NCBI RefSeq assembly: GCF_021130785.1
Contig: NC_060207.1
Location: 99,799,001-99,863,000, forward strand
Origin: Homalodisca vitripennis
Lineage: Eukaryota; Arthropoda; Insecta; Hemiptera; Cicadellidae
Direction of reading: 5' to 3'
DNA: 64,000 nt
The notes under the pieces are model-generated. The model was not told where the DNA came from. It worked only from the letters and a program-made list of their open reading frames with translations, and searched no databases. Positions 34,931 to 49,184 of this stretch are shown piece after piece (within the stretch, counting starts at the first letter, position 1; every line of letters starts with the position of its first letter). Made by a program: the position numbers and the translations under genes.

Positions 34931-37079
34931 CTTTAAATCAGAGTTATATCCACCTCTCACGTGTTTTAAACTACCGCATTAAAAAACTGAATCAATTGAA
35001 TAAAACACCAAGAGAATCTGCCTACACATAACTCATAGTAACTTCTCTTGTCGTGAATTAATTGTTTCATAAGTGTTGAACTTAGAACATATAGGGCGTG
35101 TCATTAAATTTTCGTTACAAATATACTGACTATGATACAGAATAACTTCCGCGGTTACAAACTTTCAGCACAAAGCTAATGACGAATCTCAAGTTTGAAT
35201 TAAGATATGCATGTTGTAAGGTGATTCCAAATTCCGTCTTAGTTTTCCAAATAGAGTCTCTGCGGTACGATAATGAGATTGCACCACACGAAATTTCACA
35301 CACGTAGACGACCAAAGGTATAGCATAGAGTTGCTAGTACTGAAAAACTTTGTTTTGGATATTATCAGGATGTTTACCTCAACTAATTATTTTAAGAATC
35401 CAAAGACTGACGCCATAAAGCGTATGTTTATCTACAATTCCATATGATGTTTAAAATTATTTTAGTCTTTATAATTATTATAAAATACGTACTTACTCTC
35501 GTGAATTGGAATATAATAGTCTATTCTACTCATCCACAGTGTAGCGCTTATTTTATTTCATTTGCATCAGTTGTTTTCAATAATCTGTCAATTGTTCTAA
35601 TGCATCTGTAAAGTTACCTGTGCAACTGATTCCTACTTAACACAAGGAGGAGATTCCTAAAAAAAACAACTAAGACTAGTTTCAAACAAACAAAATATTG
35701 TTTAGAATTAACTAATGAATTAATCATGTAATGATTATTTGTTAAGCTGTGTCTTTATTTAATTCAAGAATTATTGGTAGCGTTATCAGTTGTGTAATTG
35801 GTTTTGTTTACACTGTTAAATCCTCATTATGTCGTTTAAAAATTCCAAAAGTTTTTAAGTGTTGGTTGCTACAAGTGTTATCTATTAGTATTTTAAAAAG
35901 GACAATATATTGAATACAGATAGATCACAAATTTTGTTTTAGTTTTTATTAATCGAGCTTACTAATAAGAACTCACTTATAATGTTTATTCATTTAGTAA
36001 GTCTTTAATAAAAAGTTCGGAACATATCACGTCCAAATGAATTGTATTTTGACACAACAGCTGATTCTCATAGGAAAACCATTTCAGCAAAAAAGAACCG
36101 TGTATTTCCAGACCTTGCAATCTACTTTCGGTCAAAAACTCATGCAAATGTAGGTATCAGAAACATACATCAGTCAAAAAAGGTTTACTTCCGACTCTTG
36201 CGATTTCTATAGGTCTGAGCTATTTCTGGTGCCATAGTTGACTTGTCTAACTGCGCTGATAAAAACATTATACATGCATACCTAGGACCGAGAAGCCTAC
36301 TACTGTAAAAACGTAGGTTTTTTTTGTTACAGAAAAACTTTCGTTTTTCGGACTGGAGTCTGAGTAAGAATGACTCATTGAAGAATGTTAGTGCTAATTC
36401 CTCTGTTTTCTTTAAGACACTGTGAAAATACTCATAATTTCAAATGCTAGTATTACAATATCAGTGTTTTAAGATTATTTCCAAAAAATAAGCTTAAACT
36501 ATAACTTAAACTTTAAGGTTTAAAGTATTTCAAATGCATAAGAAGTTTGACTTCGTCATTACTGCAATATGGGTTAAAGGTTATAGGGTAGCTTTGTCTT
36601 CGTTATCTGCACTACATTACTGATCAAGCACTGTGCGCTTAATGTTTTATAAAATTAGAATACAAACAAATGTGTCAGTTTTTTATAACTTAAGCTACGA
36701 GGTCAAAACATTTGTAAAAGTGTCAACAGCTGATTAGTGTCAGTTAAATTTATGTTATGAAACATATTATCAATATTTTTCGACATTCCTAGAAACTGTT
36801 TCGATCTTTCTGTTCATTATAAATCTTTCCTAAAAATATTTAGAAATTATTTTTTTATTTATAAAACTTTTTTAATTATATTGTAATAGACTAATATGTT
36901 TCGATGGACTACTCTTATCAAGCGGTAACTGTTAAAAAGTATCAAATTATACAATTTAACCTGCTTTACATACACACTTATAGTGAATAAAATGTCCTAT
37001 GATTGTAGTCAGTTAATTTACAAATTATGTGATTGCCTCACAGCCATCATGGATTTCCATGAAACCAATGTAATAATGT
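34931..37079. other. AT-rich non-coding stretch
   Basis: No gene is recognised. The tandem similarity fades by about 35,280. Confidence 0.45.
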
Positions 37080-37265
37080 ACGCCAGCTCAGCCAAATCTC
37101 AAGAAGTGACGTGTAACTTATCAATCTCAATTTTGCCCACATACTAATGAAGCCTAATGCTAAATTTCTAATCTGTACGTCAGTTCGTTCTAGAAATATC
37201 TTGAAAACTGGCATATAGGCAGGCAGACGTAAATTAAATCTCTCTCACCTCTGGGGTGGTAGACT
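37080..37265 (+). repeat. Dispersed repeat copy related to 57.33-57.99 kb
   Basis: Starts 'CAGCTCAGCCAAATCTCAAG' then AAGTGACGTGTAAC, and later has TCTAATCTGTACGTCAGTTCG and GGCAGGCAGACG. The copies at about 57,360-57,550 and 57,790-57,985 share the GCTCAGCCAAATTGCATGAAG start, a central 'CAATTTCAAGTC-GTAGGT' segment and a GGACAAACAAACAGA-type end. Confidence 0.5.
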
Positions 37266-37359
37266 TTGCTAATGCTCATTCAATGAATTTTTCTTTTGGA
37301 AAGACAATTATATGGACGATTGAATCAATTCCCCTTCACATTTTTGTGAGTACGTAATG

Positions 37360-37635
37360 TGAATCCTCCTATACATATAACAGGATAAGAAAACGTCATA
37401 TGGTAGCTGATAAACACTGACAGTAGGGCAATCAATCCAATACAAGTCAAGTTCAATATTTGCCAATGTAATATTGTTTATTGGAAACGACATTATTGTG
37501 TGTTCCAATAGAGTGCTTTTATAAATAACGACACTAAGAGAAGAGTCTGGGAAACCACTTTTCACTTCACTTTCAAACATGTTATGAAAAAACTCAGTTT
37601 AAAAAGTTCTTAAGTATTCATCAATACTTTTTTTA
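37360..37635 (+). repeat. Diverged duplicate block (relative of 26.38-26.65 kb)
   Basis: Shares ATACAAGTCAAGTTCAATAT then TTGCC with the earlier block, plus weaker flanking similarity. Confidence 0.5.
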
Positions 37636-40406
37636 GACTTACATTCAGTGGGAGGCTCAGTGAATTGAATAAATGAGCAGGATGTTTCCAAAAATTACCA
37701 ATAGTTGCAGATCCAAATTTATTTGAAATAAATCTGAGAAAATCTTTATCAAACCTGCATTGTTTTATTGAAATTTACCTGTTATATAAATAAATATCAT
37801 TGGAAACATAAATCATATTTAATATTGAATTTGAACTGTACTTGATAAGCAATATTGCGAATATTTTTATTTTGAAATCACTTCACTGTTGTTGATTAAT
37901 GTCTTTAACAAGACAACATAATCAGGTTACGCTGAAGGAATCAAGAGTATGCAAGTCTCGCTGTGAATTCTTACGTTTGTTTTAACCACGGAGCCTTTTA
38001 TTATCCAGAGCGCTTGACTAAGCTGCACGTTGTGAATCCATTGCTGGATCTGGAGAGATCTTTATCTCCTTTCTTTTACAGGATCAAATCCTTGTATTAA
38101 ATTTAAATTCCATCAGATTCAATAAACATTTAGTAAGATTTGCTATGTTTTGAGGAGTATAGAGAGACAGATCGGAGATTTAAATTATTTTAAATCCACT
38201 TAATACATTTTAAAATTAAGTAATTGTATTACTTTTCTTTATATTTTGTTGTGTAAACAATTACAGTTTTTATGTTTAAGCATAAACTGACAAACTCGGT
38301 AAACATACCTGTCTAATATGATTGGCAAAACATATTAATACTGCGTGAATTAAAAATAATTTATTAAAAGAATAATATGTAATGTCATCTGTAAAAATTT
38401 AAAGAATATTTTTTTTAATGAATTTCTTTGTTTGTGTACTAAAAGGAAAATGCTACTTTTTGATAAAATAAGTCTGATTTCTGTCTAAACTTACGATAAG
38501 TCTTAGTAACTTATTTATCTAGAGGGTTGATATTCAACATGAGAATATAAACTAACTATTTATAAATCACTACTTAAAGTAGTGCACATCGGTACATTGA
38601 GAGTTCTGATTTATTTTTGTAAAAAAGATTTTCGGTACACAGTCTTATGTGTAACCATGGACCGTGAGAAAAACACAAGGAGAAAAACGCAAAATAGAAT
38701 ATTTGTAAACAGTCTTATGACGATCATACGAAATATTTTTTTAAACTTATAAGTTAAAAAACGATAGGCTGATATATCGAGTGTAAAAACACACATTTTA
38801 TATTCTTGGATTGTACTGACGATATTAAAGCATTTTACGTTTTCTTATAAGGAATTTAATAATTAAATCGAATACGCTTAAACATAAAATATTTAGTTTC
38901 TTTGTAATTTTCCCTATGTTTTATTGTGATTTTATTTCCTCATATATTCAATCCTTTCAAAGCAATGGTGGTTTTAATCAGACTAATATGAATTCTTAAT
39001 TCCATGAAACCTATCTGATAAATCAATCAGCAAATCATGGCACAGTGTTCTATTCGTCTGAAGAGGTGACCTATATCCGCTCCTCTTCGTAAAAATGTTT
39101 CTACTGCCACACACCCGCTGCAGATTGCACTTACTGTGATGCACGTAAATGAGAAGTTATACGTGGTTATACTTAGCCTTCTACTACCTTACACTATTCT
39201 ACTATTTTCTGTGTATTGCACAAAACACGCGTATATAAATCTCCTTACGGTTGTTATTGTCCAGTTAATTAAACAGGTTAGTATAATCGAGTAAAAGTAT
39301 GGTTGCTAAATAGAGACTCACTTTGCGAAATATATACACGTAAAATAACCTAGAGTAGGCGAGTGTCCGGGACGTGAAAATATTTAGTCTGAAAAAATCA
39401 TCTTTACCTTTATATTAGGAACTGCCAGTTTTATTAATTGATTTAACTTGTATTTAATTGAAAATATGAAACATCTGTTATTCGATGTCGATCTTAATCA
39501 AATCTTGTCCGCTGTATGCCGAACGCGAAGCCTCCCAAGGCTGACACGAGGTGTGGAGTGCATTAAACTATATTTAAGAAATATATATATATATCTTCAA
39601 TTAATCAATATTATCCATGAAATTTAAAGAACTGTTATGTTAAGGTTCTGGAGATGGGATTTTTTTTTATTAGCTGATAATAAATGAAAAATTTTAACTG
39701 GTTTCTCTTTTATTGTAATTGCTGAGACATATTCGAAGTTTTGAGTGGTCACCAAATTTTAAACGTTAAGATAACAAAAGATAAACAAAAGATAACCGGA
39801 TAAGATAACAAAAAATGTCTGAATGAACAAAGTAATATTTTAGTTATGAGTCCTTACGTTTACTATTATTCATTTCTGCACCAACTATAGTAAGTACTCA
39901 TTTTACGTTTTCAAATATACAGATACAAGCGACACGAAAACTATGCATAGAGCAGTTTATTTTACTTTAAATTCTCTGATATAACAAAAAATACTAAACA
40001 GAAGTTTAACTTGTAGGACTTACATACCTGTACCAGTTTATTGTTTACAAATGAGTACAATTTTAAAGAAATCCAAATCTAATGAGTACGTTAATTTGTC
40101 CAAATACTGTTATCGTAAGACTATAAACTAAAGATTATCATTATACATGATAAATAATTTATTATCTTTTAAAAGCTACTACATCAAATTATTCTTCAAT
40201 TTAAGTAAACTTTAATCTACGCATAGCGGGGTTATAATGTAAGATAACAATAAATATTTCTTCTGACAGCTTATACCGTAAAACGATGACATAGATTTTG
40301 CAATTACGCTGTCTTGCAGGAATAATGAACGTAAAATAAAAGTTGTAAGTTTTTAACATTAGTGATTAACCGTTCATTAAACAGGAATTATAACTAGTAT
40401 GAGCTA
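37636..40406. other. AT-rich non-coding stretch
   Basis: No gene is recognised. A G+C-richer patch at about 39,485-39,565 has no identifiable content. Confidence 0.5.
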
Positions 40407-40697
40407 ATGTTGCAACGCACAATATATAATTTGGAGCCAGCTGAACGTCAGGAGCCAAGAGCCCACTCTTGTAAATGTATGCCAGGGCCAGGGTTACAAG
40501 CAGGCCTGACACTGACGTGGACGACAGGATTGATGATTTGCCATTGTTGTTTTCTCTTTCATCAATTTACATTCTCTCTCTCTACTCTTTCCCTCCCAAT
40601 CCTTCTTTACTCACTTCTACTTCCTGTCGTTTTGCTTCACTTGCCTCCAAGTTATATTTGTTTGCCAATCAAGCAGCTTGAAAATGTGTACGAGTAA
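40407..40697. other. G+C-richer patch with overlapping open frames, unassigned
   Basis: A patch of balanced composition at about 40,430-40,530 stands out from its surroundings, followed by a T/C-rich tract (40,560-40,640). Frames of 96 and 68 residues overlap on the plus strand, but neither shows a recognisable domain, and there is no clear splice site at the edges. It could be a decayed repeat or a non-coding exon. Confidence 0.3.
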
Positions 40698-43600
40698 ATA
40701 TAATATTAATACTATTGGTAACAAACAATGAGATGTTTTAAACATGAACATTTCTATACTTACTAAATAGTTCTACCGTTTTCATTATTTTTCGAACTCT
40801 TAAGGATGAGTTGAAATATTTAATAAGTGCACATCATTGTGTAAGTCGAAATGTCCAAAAGAGATTAACTTGGAACTGATGAGGTATGTTTTAAAATGCA
40901 CGTTCCATTGTTTCTGTTATTCAAGAAATATCGGTAAATTAATTTAACATTTTTGTGGTTTTAATTTTAAATATTAGAGTCAAACTACAATTTCCTTGTT
41001 TCGGATAACCATACAATATAAATTAAAAATTGATCATCAATTCAACTTTTTGTTGCAAAAATTTTGCAATATGGAAATAAAAACAATTATAACGCACAAA
41101 AAACCAGATACCTGAAAAACCGTGAAAATATTAGTTGATTACAGCCGTCTCTCATGGTCCCTATTAATTGTTTGTTTCTTACCATCCATCATTATTTAAC
41201 TAAAGCATTAACTAACAATATCTTGAGGATGAGGTAAAACTATTCTTTCACCTCCCGCAGTTAGTAGTTTCCATAGATAAATCAGTAATTATTTGTAATA
41301 AGAACTGTATACAATATAAGAGTTAACTACAAAGTGTTATATCCTCCACAGTTTTATTCCATACACATGCAATCCTAAAATATATATGTGAGTCTCGTAA
41401 CACTTTAAGCCCGAGGCGTTTATAGTACACTGTAAAAAATTGAAATTTCCTTACAAAGAATCTTCACGTGGTGCTTAGAGTTATATATGTAAATCATAAC
41501 ATATATTGGCGGTAATTAAAAGTAGAAAGTGTACAAAGTTCAAACAAGTGAACATAGCATTATTAGAATAATGGGTTTGTAGTATTATCCAATATTCAGA
41601 ACAATATTGGATGAACATACTTGAAAAGGAAAGAGTTGCGATGTATAACAGATATTGTTTTGGTAGATACAATGAGTCTATATTGTATTTAACTTTTTTT
41701 ATTTTTGGATTTTATGTCTGTGGATTTGGTGTATTATTACGATGATACTCATTGAAATAACAAACTTCCACAACACGTTAATATGTGATTTAGTTTGTCC
41801 GCAAGAGTTATTCAAGAATATCCATTGACAGGAGGGTTACGACGGTTTATAATCATGATTACGGTTTTACGTAAGTTCCTAACAAGATTAGTTAACTTAA
41901 GTTCAGAATCAAAAATGACAAGCATCTATGTTGGTAAGTTTATTCACTGGGTAAATACGTAACAGTAAACTCCATTCCTTGGAATAAAAATCACAATGTA
42001 AACGAAATAACGCGTATGTATACAAGAAAGATTAAGTTATACGGCTTAAAAATAATTTTGTGACGCTCGTGTTGAGCAATTTATTTTAAATTGTGACGGT
42101 AGGAAGTTACTTTTAACATTGATGGATGTTGCTGTTGCTGGCGTAATTGAGACAAAGCGAAAATGTTTCAAAGGCAGACAAATGGAACATTCGTTACTGT
42201 TCCGCGACACAACAATCACGCCCCGAAACTGTTAAACACACTTCGCGTTACACGGTTTGCTAAGTAATTATGTCTGGTTACATTGCTAAAAATCACAGCA
42301 CTTCATCCGTACACTTAGGCTTCGATTGAATTAGTTTTACGTGATGGTGAATATAAATATGACTAAGTCAAACTAAATAGTTAGTGTTTTTACAGATCTT
42401 CATATACCGTAGGAATAGATAGGCCCTATCTACCTAACATATGCTGCGGATCTTTTTATTAAACTACCAGTTGGCCCTATTGTTTAATGTACGTAACTAC
42501 AAATAGCAAAGCTAAACATCTGCAAGTATAGATGGGAAAAAATATTACGTTTTTGTTAATACCTCTGCGCTAATTATAAAATAGTTTTCGTTGTACCCGT
42601 GATTTTATATTTTGTTTCAAAATAAGGTTTTACAGAGTGAAAGGACCGACCTTATTGATATAAATTTGATAGTTGTCTTAATACACTTATCGTGACCCGA
42701 TACAGGATAAGAAAATCACTTTTTATACGTAGATTTTTTTCTGAAGATCACTTGTCATAATGAGTATTTTCAAACTTTGATCTACACAGTTGTGCGTTTA
42801 TCGGCTTTTATATTCTTATCTTATGAGCTATCTTGGTATTTAGATATTTTACATATATTATTTATTTATTCTATCGTCCTTTTCGTCCTCTACCTTCAAA
42901 AATTGTGCAGCCCCATTACTTAAGATTGAAGGTTTTTTGCTCCCAAGATTTCTCTCGATTACTACGATGATTATCTTATCTCTTTTCCAAATCTATACCT
43001 TCTTCTATCTATAATCTATACGTTCTAGAATCCAACATTTTATTTATCTCTATTTTAACCATATTAGAGATGGATTAGTTAATAGACAACTAGATTAGTG
43101 TTGATAATATAATAGTAAACAATAGCGTTCAATAGTGATAACCATTAAATGTTCAAACGTTGATGATGAAACGCAATTCTGACCAGCCCAACGAACTAAT
43201 CGCTTTTCCAATAACAAAAATCTACCATACGTTTGAACGGTAGACCACAGTAGACCTATCTTGCTCAATATAGTTGCATTATTAACTACTAAATGTGCCA
43301 GTACCACGGCTATAAGTTACCACGTTGTCGATGTTCATTCTCTCAATAGACTGAGATATATGTTTGATTGTTTAGACCGGAAATTAGTACAAAAAAACTA
43401 AAGTTACATACTAATACTTAAAACTAAGTATTGTATTTATTTAACTTACTAATAAAGACAATTAAAAAAAAATTAACACTAGGAAAATACAACTTTAAAA
43501 TAATCACATATATTCGTTTCCAACAACCATATTTTTACACCGAATTGCATTAATAATCAGCTGTATATATGTAAATTCGAGTGCCTATCAACTTTGTCAC

Positions 43601-46600
43601 TCTGTCTGGGTATTTGTAGTTTTTAAAAGTATATATGCTATATAAAGTGGATTTTAAAATAAATAAAGTATCCAAAAATGTCAAATTTGGAAAAAAAATC
43701 ATTTTATAAATATTTATGTTAAGTTTTTTGGCCAGCATGGTATGCCATTTTGGTTCATTATGGCGGCTATTTTAAGTTTGAAAAATCCAAAACTAACTTT
43801 CTGGATCTAGGGAAAATAAATGTTTAGGAATTCTAAGGATTTTTTTAAACATTTTTTTAATAAACACGCTTTTCTATCTCAAACTTTTTAAGGTATTAAC
43901 TGATAACAAGTAAATCCCATAAGAATTTTTCCACCGGAACAGAACTGGTTATAGAAGTGCTAGAACAAATTAATTATTTTTACAAACAGTGATCTAATAA
44001 ATAACTGTAAGCCAAGCCGATAGGAAGGATTGTTACACTATTTTGTTTTAATATGACGAACTTTAAAATTAAAAGGTAATGCCTCGGTTATCCATGCATT
44101 CAGAGAAAAAGTATTCTAATAAATAGAATATTTTCTAAATATTGTTTTTTTTTTAGTTAATGATTTTATCTGTATCCTACAAGAAATAAAATATTATTTT
44201 ACCTCTCACAAAATTATATCTCCCAACTACTTTATCCATAAAAGCTAATATAAGAGCCCACATAGTAGTTTTAAAAAACACTTTAAATGTCGTTCATGGA
44301 AACTTCAGTCAGTATTGTACTTGACAGTACAGTCAGCTTCATAAGTTTACTAGCCATAAAACAGTTAATGTTCAGTCCCAATAGTTACGTCCCAGTTACA
44401 GTAAGGACTGTACTTGTAATCCCTGAGGGATTAAAGGGAGCTCTTTACTGGATAATATCACTAGTAATAAACCTCAGATTTTTATTACTGCTATAAATAG
44501 CAGGTTCTGTAGAACTGGTTCAATTGTAAGTTCATTACAAGGTAACAGAGTTTTTAAAGTCTTAGTACGTCCTATTATTTTTATATCCAAGTACAATGTT
44601 TTCAAATAGTGAGTGCATGAAAGTGATAGGTAGTTCCTAAGGGTAATATTTTGACAAATTAAACTGATTTCCTTTGGTCAAAACATTATTTTAGTAAGAC
44701 GGCTCAAAATCTGGAAAAAGTTTGAAAATGGTAGGAGATCACCGAGTTAAAACTACATCAGGCACAAGCAAATGTTGGGACCAGATGGTGGTTTTATAGA
44801 GACTGGAAAAGTCATTGCCAGCCGTCACGTTGTCTGCAGCACTTACTGTATATTATAAACAACACATGTCTCAGTATAAGTCTGGTTGTCCTCCAGTCAG
44901 TCATTCATAAAGACAGATAAGAAGGATTATAATTTATTTGAAGCATATTACAGTCGGGTGGATCTAATTAGTTATCATTTTATTAAACCACAAGAAATGT
45001 TGTGACTGCCAATTTGATTTTGTTGCTTCGTTGTGAGATTAATATACTCCTTCAGCAGCGCTCATTCATATGATGTCTCATACATATGGTGCTTCGTGGT
45101 GGATGTAAAATCATGTAGTGAAACAGCAATAATTATAAGCATTTCTCTTCATGATACTGACCATAGAGATCCTCAAGGGCATCGTTTAACTAGAAAAGAG
45201 TTCCCTATTAATAAAATATGATACAAACATGTTTTATGGCCAGATAAAGAGATTAGGTAACGACGGAATGATCAGTAACTGATTTTAAGGAGACTAGAAG
45301 ACATTTCGAGATATAACATACGTTCCTGGTGACAATGCATATACAGTCCAAAAAGATTGATATGTTGGTAGAAGAACGTTAACTGATTATTTATGCAGGT
45401 CATACTAGGAGATCTACTTGTCTAGCCCGATATTCACAATGAACCTCTCGACTGGTTCCGACGAAATATTGAGACCCGGAGTTGCAGGACTGGGCATCAT
45501 CTGGAGATGGAGATATATCCCAATGATTTCAGAGATCCATGGATATGCCATGGCATAAGGATGAGAGTCTGGAGAATAGTGATCATACAAAGAGAATATG
45601 TGCTGTGCTGTCCGGAGTAAGGAACTAGAGTTCGTATACAAGCTACAACTTAACAATATAGCGAAATCCCGTCGGATTTACTTGGCAAAAGTCACTTGAT
45701 ACAAGAATAAATTATTACAAGGCATTGCTAACATGAGTTTCGTTAATACAAGCGAACACACGCTCCATTGGAGCCAAAAAGGTGAGCATCACCTCGTCCC
45801 GTCAAACGTTTTCCCTATACAGGATGTATAATCTCTGGATTAAGATTATCTTTTTTATTGAGTTTAAATCTTTCGTTCCACATAAAATAGGGAGACTAGA
45901 ATGGGTTAGACGTATTACCCGTTGCCACTGACTTCAACGATGCCTACTGATAGTGCTCGGTTAGTTCATCAAGGTGAGGCATTCCAATGACGTCCCTCAA
46001 CTATGTCTGTAGCGTGCATTTCTTTAATCACTTGATATTAAAATTATCTCATCAATTGGATTATATTTTTACTTATATATGGATCTACCAGTAAAGTTAT
46101 ACAAAATGGCTAGTATTTTATTGCACTATTATAGATGTTCATTAATATAATATAATATTATATGGCATTATTATATATTACAACTATATATTCGAATATA
46201 TTAATTAGATAACTATTTAATTGAAATCGCTTTTATCTAGTTTTATTGCAAACAACTCGTTTGCCAGTATTTCTAAAAAGAAGTGTTGTGGAGGAAGGAA
46301 TATCTCCGACACTGAAAATTACAACACTTTTAATACACATATAATATTAGGCAAACAAAATAACTGGATGCAGAGAAATATGCCATAGAAGAACATAGTT
46401 GCAAAATCAAACCTATTCAATATAATTCAGCAAAAACGACTTGTAATATTTCCATATTTTAATTTCAGAATAGTAAAGCAAACCTTAAAAATAAGTAAAA
46501 CAAAAAACTTAAAGAACTTCAGAAGAACAAGTAAAATAACCAATAGCATAGAAGAGAGGAACGGATAAAATAACGCTAAAAGCATTAAATAAAAGACATT

Positions 46601-47406
46601 GGTTGGTCTTCAGTCAACCTCAGTACAGAGTTATGGATCTGTGAGCTTCAATTTCATACGTTTTGACAGAGGATACCTCTCTGCAGCGAAGCGGAAATAT
46701 ATTTATATTTTAATTTTGTTACAATATTTCAGTGCACCTGAAAACTGTAATTGATTGTGGAAGATGTATATTATAAGGCAACAGATTATTCAAGCAATAA
46801 ATTTGACTGTTGAAGTTTGTTATGAATTCCTATGGATTTGTTCATTATCTGGCGAAATCAGATTATTGTAAATTAATTTTGAGCTATTTTTAAATACTGC
46901 AGCTTTACTTATTCGTTCCTTTTGCAAACATTCTTATTCTCCCTTGAAATGTATAAATTAATATTTATTATTATTCATTTTACACCCGCCTGTGTAATAC
47001 GAATAATTCCTAAAGTTATGTACAATATATAAAGTACATCTTAAAAGTCTCACAGGAATTAATAGTACTTCCTGTGTAAACGGAGTCATCCATTCACGTT
47101 CGACCTTAGGTCTCATTGTATCATCTTAGCGGTGATTTGAGGCATAATTTAAAATTATCAAGGCTCAAATAAAATTTCAGATTCAATATAAATAGTTATT
47201 TTATATTTTTGAGAAATAAATCCAACTATATGAGCCCTTGTGAACAAACTATTTAGATTTTTTTACGTCAAATCAGTGTCAAAACAACGGATAATGACAA
47301 ATTAAATACAAATAAAGAGATATGAAAATAGAAAAGAGGAACTTGTACCGAGAATCAAGAACAAACCATATCGCTGGTGTGCTTGTAATTCTACTTGTAG
47401 TTGTAT
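40698..47406. other. Long non-coding stretch
   Basis: No gene, RNA or transposon family is recognised over about 6.7 kb. Modestly G+C-richer patches at 44,700-44,870 and 45,390-45,830 look like old repeat or coding debris, but no protein motif could be read in any frame. Confidence 0.45.
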
Positions 47407-47478
47407 CAGATCTCAAGTTAACACAATGTGAGAGGAGCCCACCTTGTAATTAAGTCTGTAACTTGTGGTTACACGGTC
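47407..47478 (+). repeat. 72-bp direct repeat, left copy
   Basis: 72 bases starting CAGATCTCAAGTTAACACAA and ending in TGGTTACACGGTC. They recur at 48,520-48,591 with two mismatches, 1,113 bp apart and in the same orientation. Confidence 0.9.
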
Positions 47479-48519
47479 AGGTTTCCTACACACAATACTT
47501 TATTTGTTCTCAAAAAGTAAGAAGAAATAATACAGTATTGTATTACCATCAAGACTATATTGATATTTCTTGTTATAAAGCTAGTTGTTTCCCATTATGT
47601 AAAGGTATAGACAGGCCATGTAATATGTAGCCCTGACGTTGAAGAGATAAACCGTATCATAATGAGCCCATAATGAGATTTATTGGATGCCTGCTCAACG
47701 TTTCATGAAAATTGATTGTGTAAGATTAAACGGCTTTCCTAAAAATAGTCTAAATTCTCTATTAGCACTAGAATACACCAAATATAACATAATTTTTAGT
47801 AATTTTGTAGCACCATGATTCAAGGAAGTAGCACCATGATCTTTTAAGGCAGTGACACATTTAGTGATGAGTGAATATAGAAGATCTTAAGTAAAGTAAA
47901 AACATACATACAACCAGAGCTTGCGAATATGATAGCTAATGTAATTTCTAACTGAACCAAATCCAATACAAGATGCTTGTACTCAGTCATGACCACCAGT
48001 TCTCATATGTTTATATAAAGCCTTTAATGCCTTTAATATCCTAAGTAAGGTCGACACTCGTCTTAGACTCCCTCCACTCTATCTATGGAAGCAACACGCT
48101 GACCTAGTGTAATGTTTTAAAATAGTATATTGACTTCTTAACTGGAGGAATAACCTGTCACATATTTACTTAGCTCTCCTCGGGGAAATCGGACCAGAAC
48201 TTATTTTGACAGGCGTGTTCTACCGACCGACTACACTCACCAAGATGGTCTTCATACACTGCTGAAGCTCGCTCGCCACTGGAAATGTTGGGGTTTCTCT
48301 ATGAATCAGTTGTCTTCGTATGTGTTGTTTATAATTTTTTGTTAATATTTTCTCTTATTTAATTATCCATAGGTACATTTTTTATGCTGCTTGTGATTTG
48401 TATGGTTTTTATATAGTTGTGGTAATGTTACTAGCCTTATAATGTTACTAGTTATTTGCTTGTGCAGTTAGCACACTGAAATATCTTTCTCATATTTTGT
48501 GTAAGGTTAGTTCTTGTAG

Positions 48520-48591
48520 CAGATCTCAAGTTAACACAATGTGAGAGGAGGCCACCTTGTAATTAAATCTGTAACTTGTGGTTACACGGTC
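48520..48591 (+). repeat. 72-bp direct repeat, right copy
   Basis: Matches 47,407-47,478 at 70 of 72 positions. The match stops abruptly at both ends. No ORF lies in the interval between the copies. Confidence 0.9.
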
Positions 48592-49180
48592 CCAAACGAT
48601 TTTTAATTATATTTTTGTACTGCTACTGTCATAAACAGTGAACTTATCATAGGCTTGTCTTATTGCCTCTGTTTTATCTACAATTTATACATTTCGTCAC
48701 CTTGTGAGTACTTTTCACGTATACATGACATTTTTAATATTGGTGCAAACTGTTCATCAAAATGTACATAACTGTCTTGTATTTTTATCTTGGATATTAC
48801 ACACAATAGACCGAATTATAGTTTCCAACCATACAAACTAACTTTTGAACTTTCGATCATATATGTCGGTCCGGAAAATGTTTTATAAGAATGTAATTTC
48901 ACACATTTGCTGACACGATAGGAACTTAAATTAAACCTGTCAAGTAACATTATAAAATCTGTTTATTAAAGGGCCATGTTTATAAACTATATACGCGGGT
49001 GGCCTACGCAATTTAATGGTAGAGTGCAGTTGCAGTTTTGACCAGCGGTTACTCACTCTCCGAACGTCCATGTTGGTGTCGGTGACAAATGCTGCCAATC
49101 TGTTATCAGATACTCAGTAAGTCCAAATAGAAATGGATGCTGCTGTGATTTATAAGTGTATCGTATGTTCTTATTTCCCC
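48592..49180. other. Non-coding stretch
   Basis: Nothing recognised. Confidence 0.5.
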
Positions 49181-49184
49181 TTAA

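Noticed and set aside
40407..40697. 96-residue frame as a possible gene
   Set aside because: No domain, no splice sites at the edges, and part is a T/C-rich low-complexity tract.
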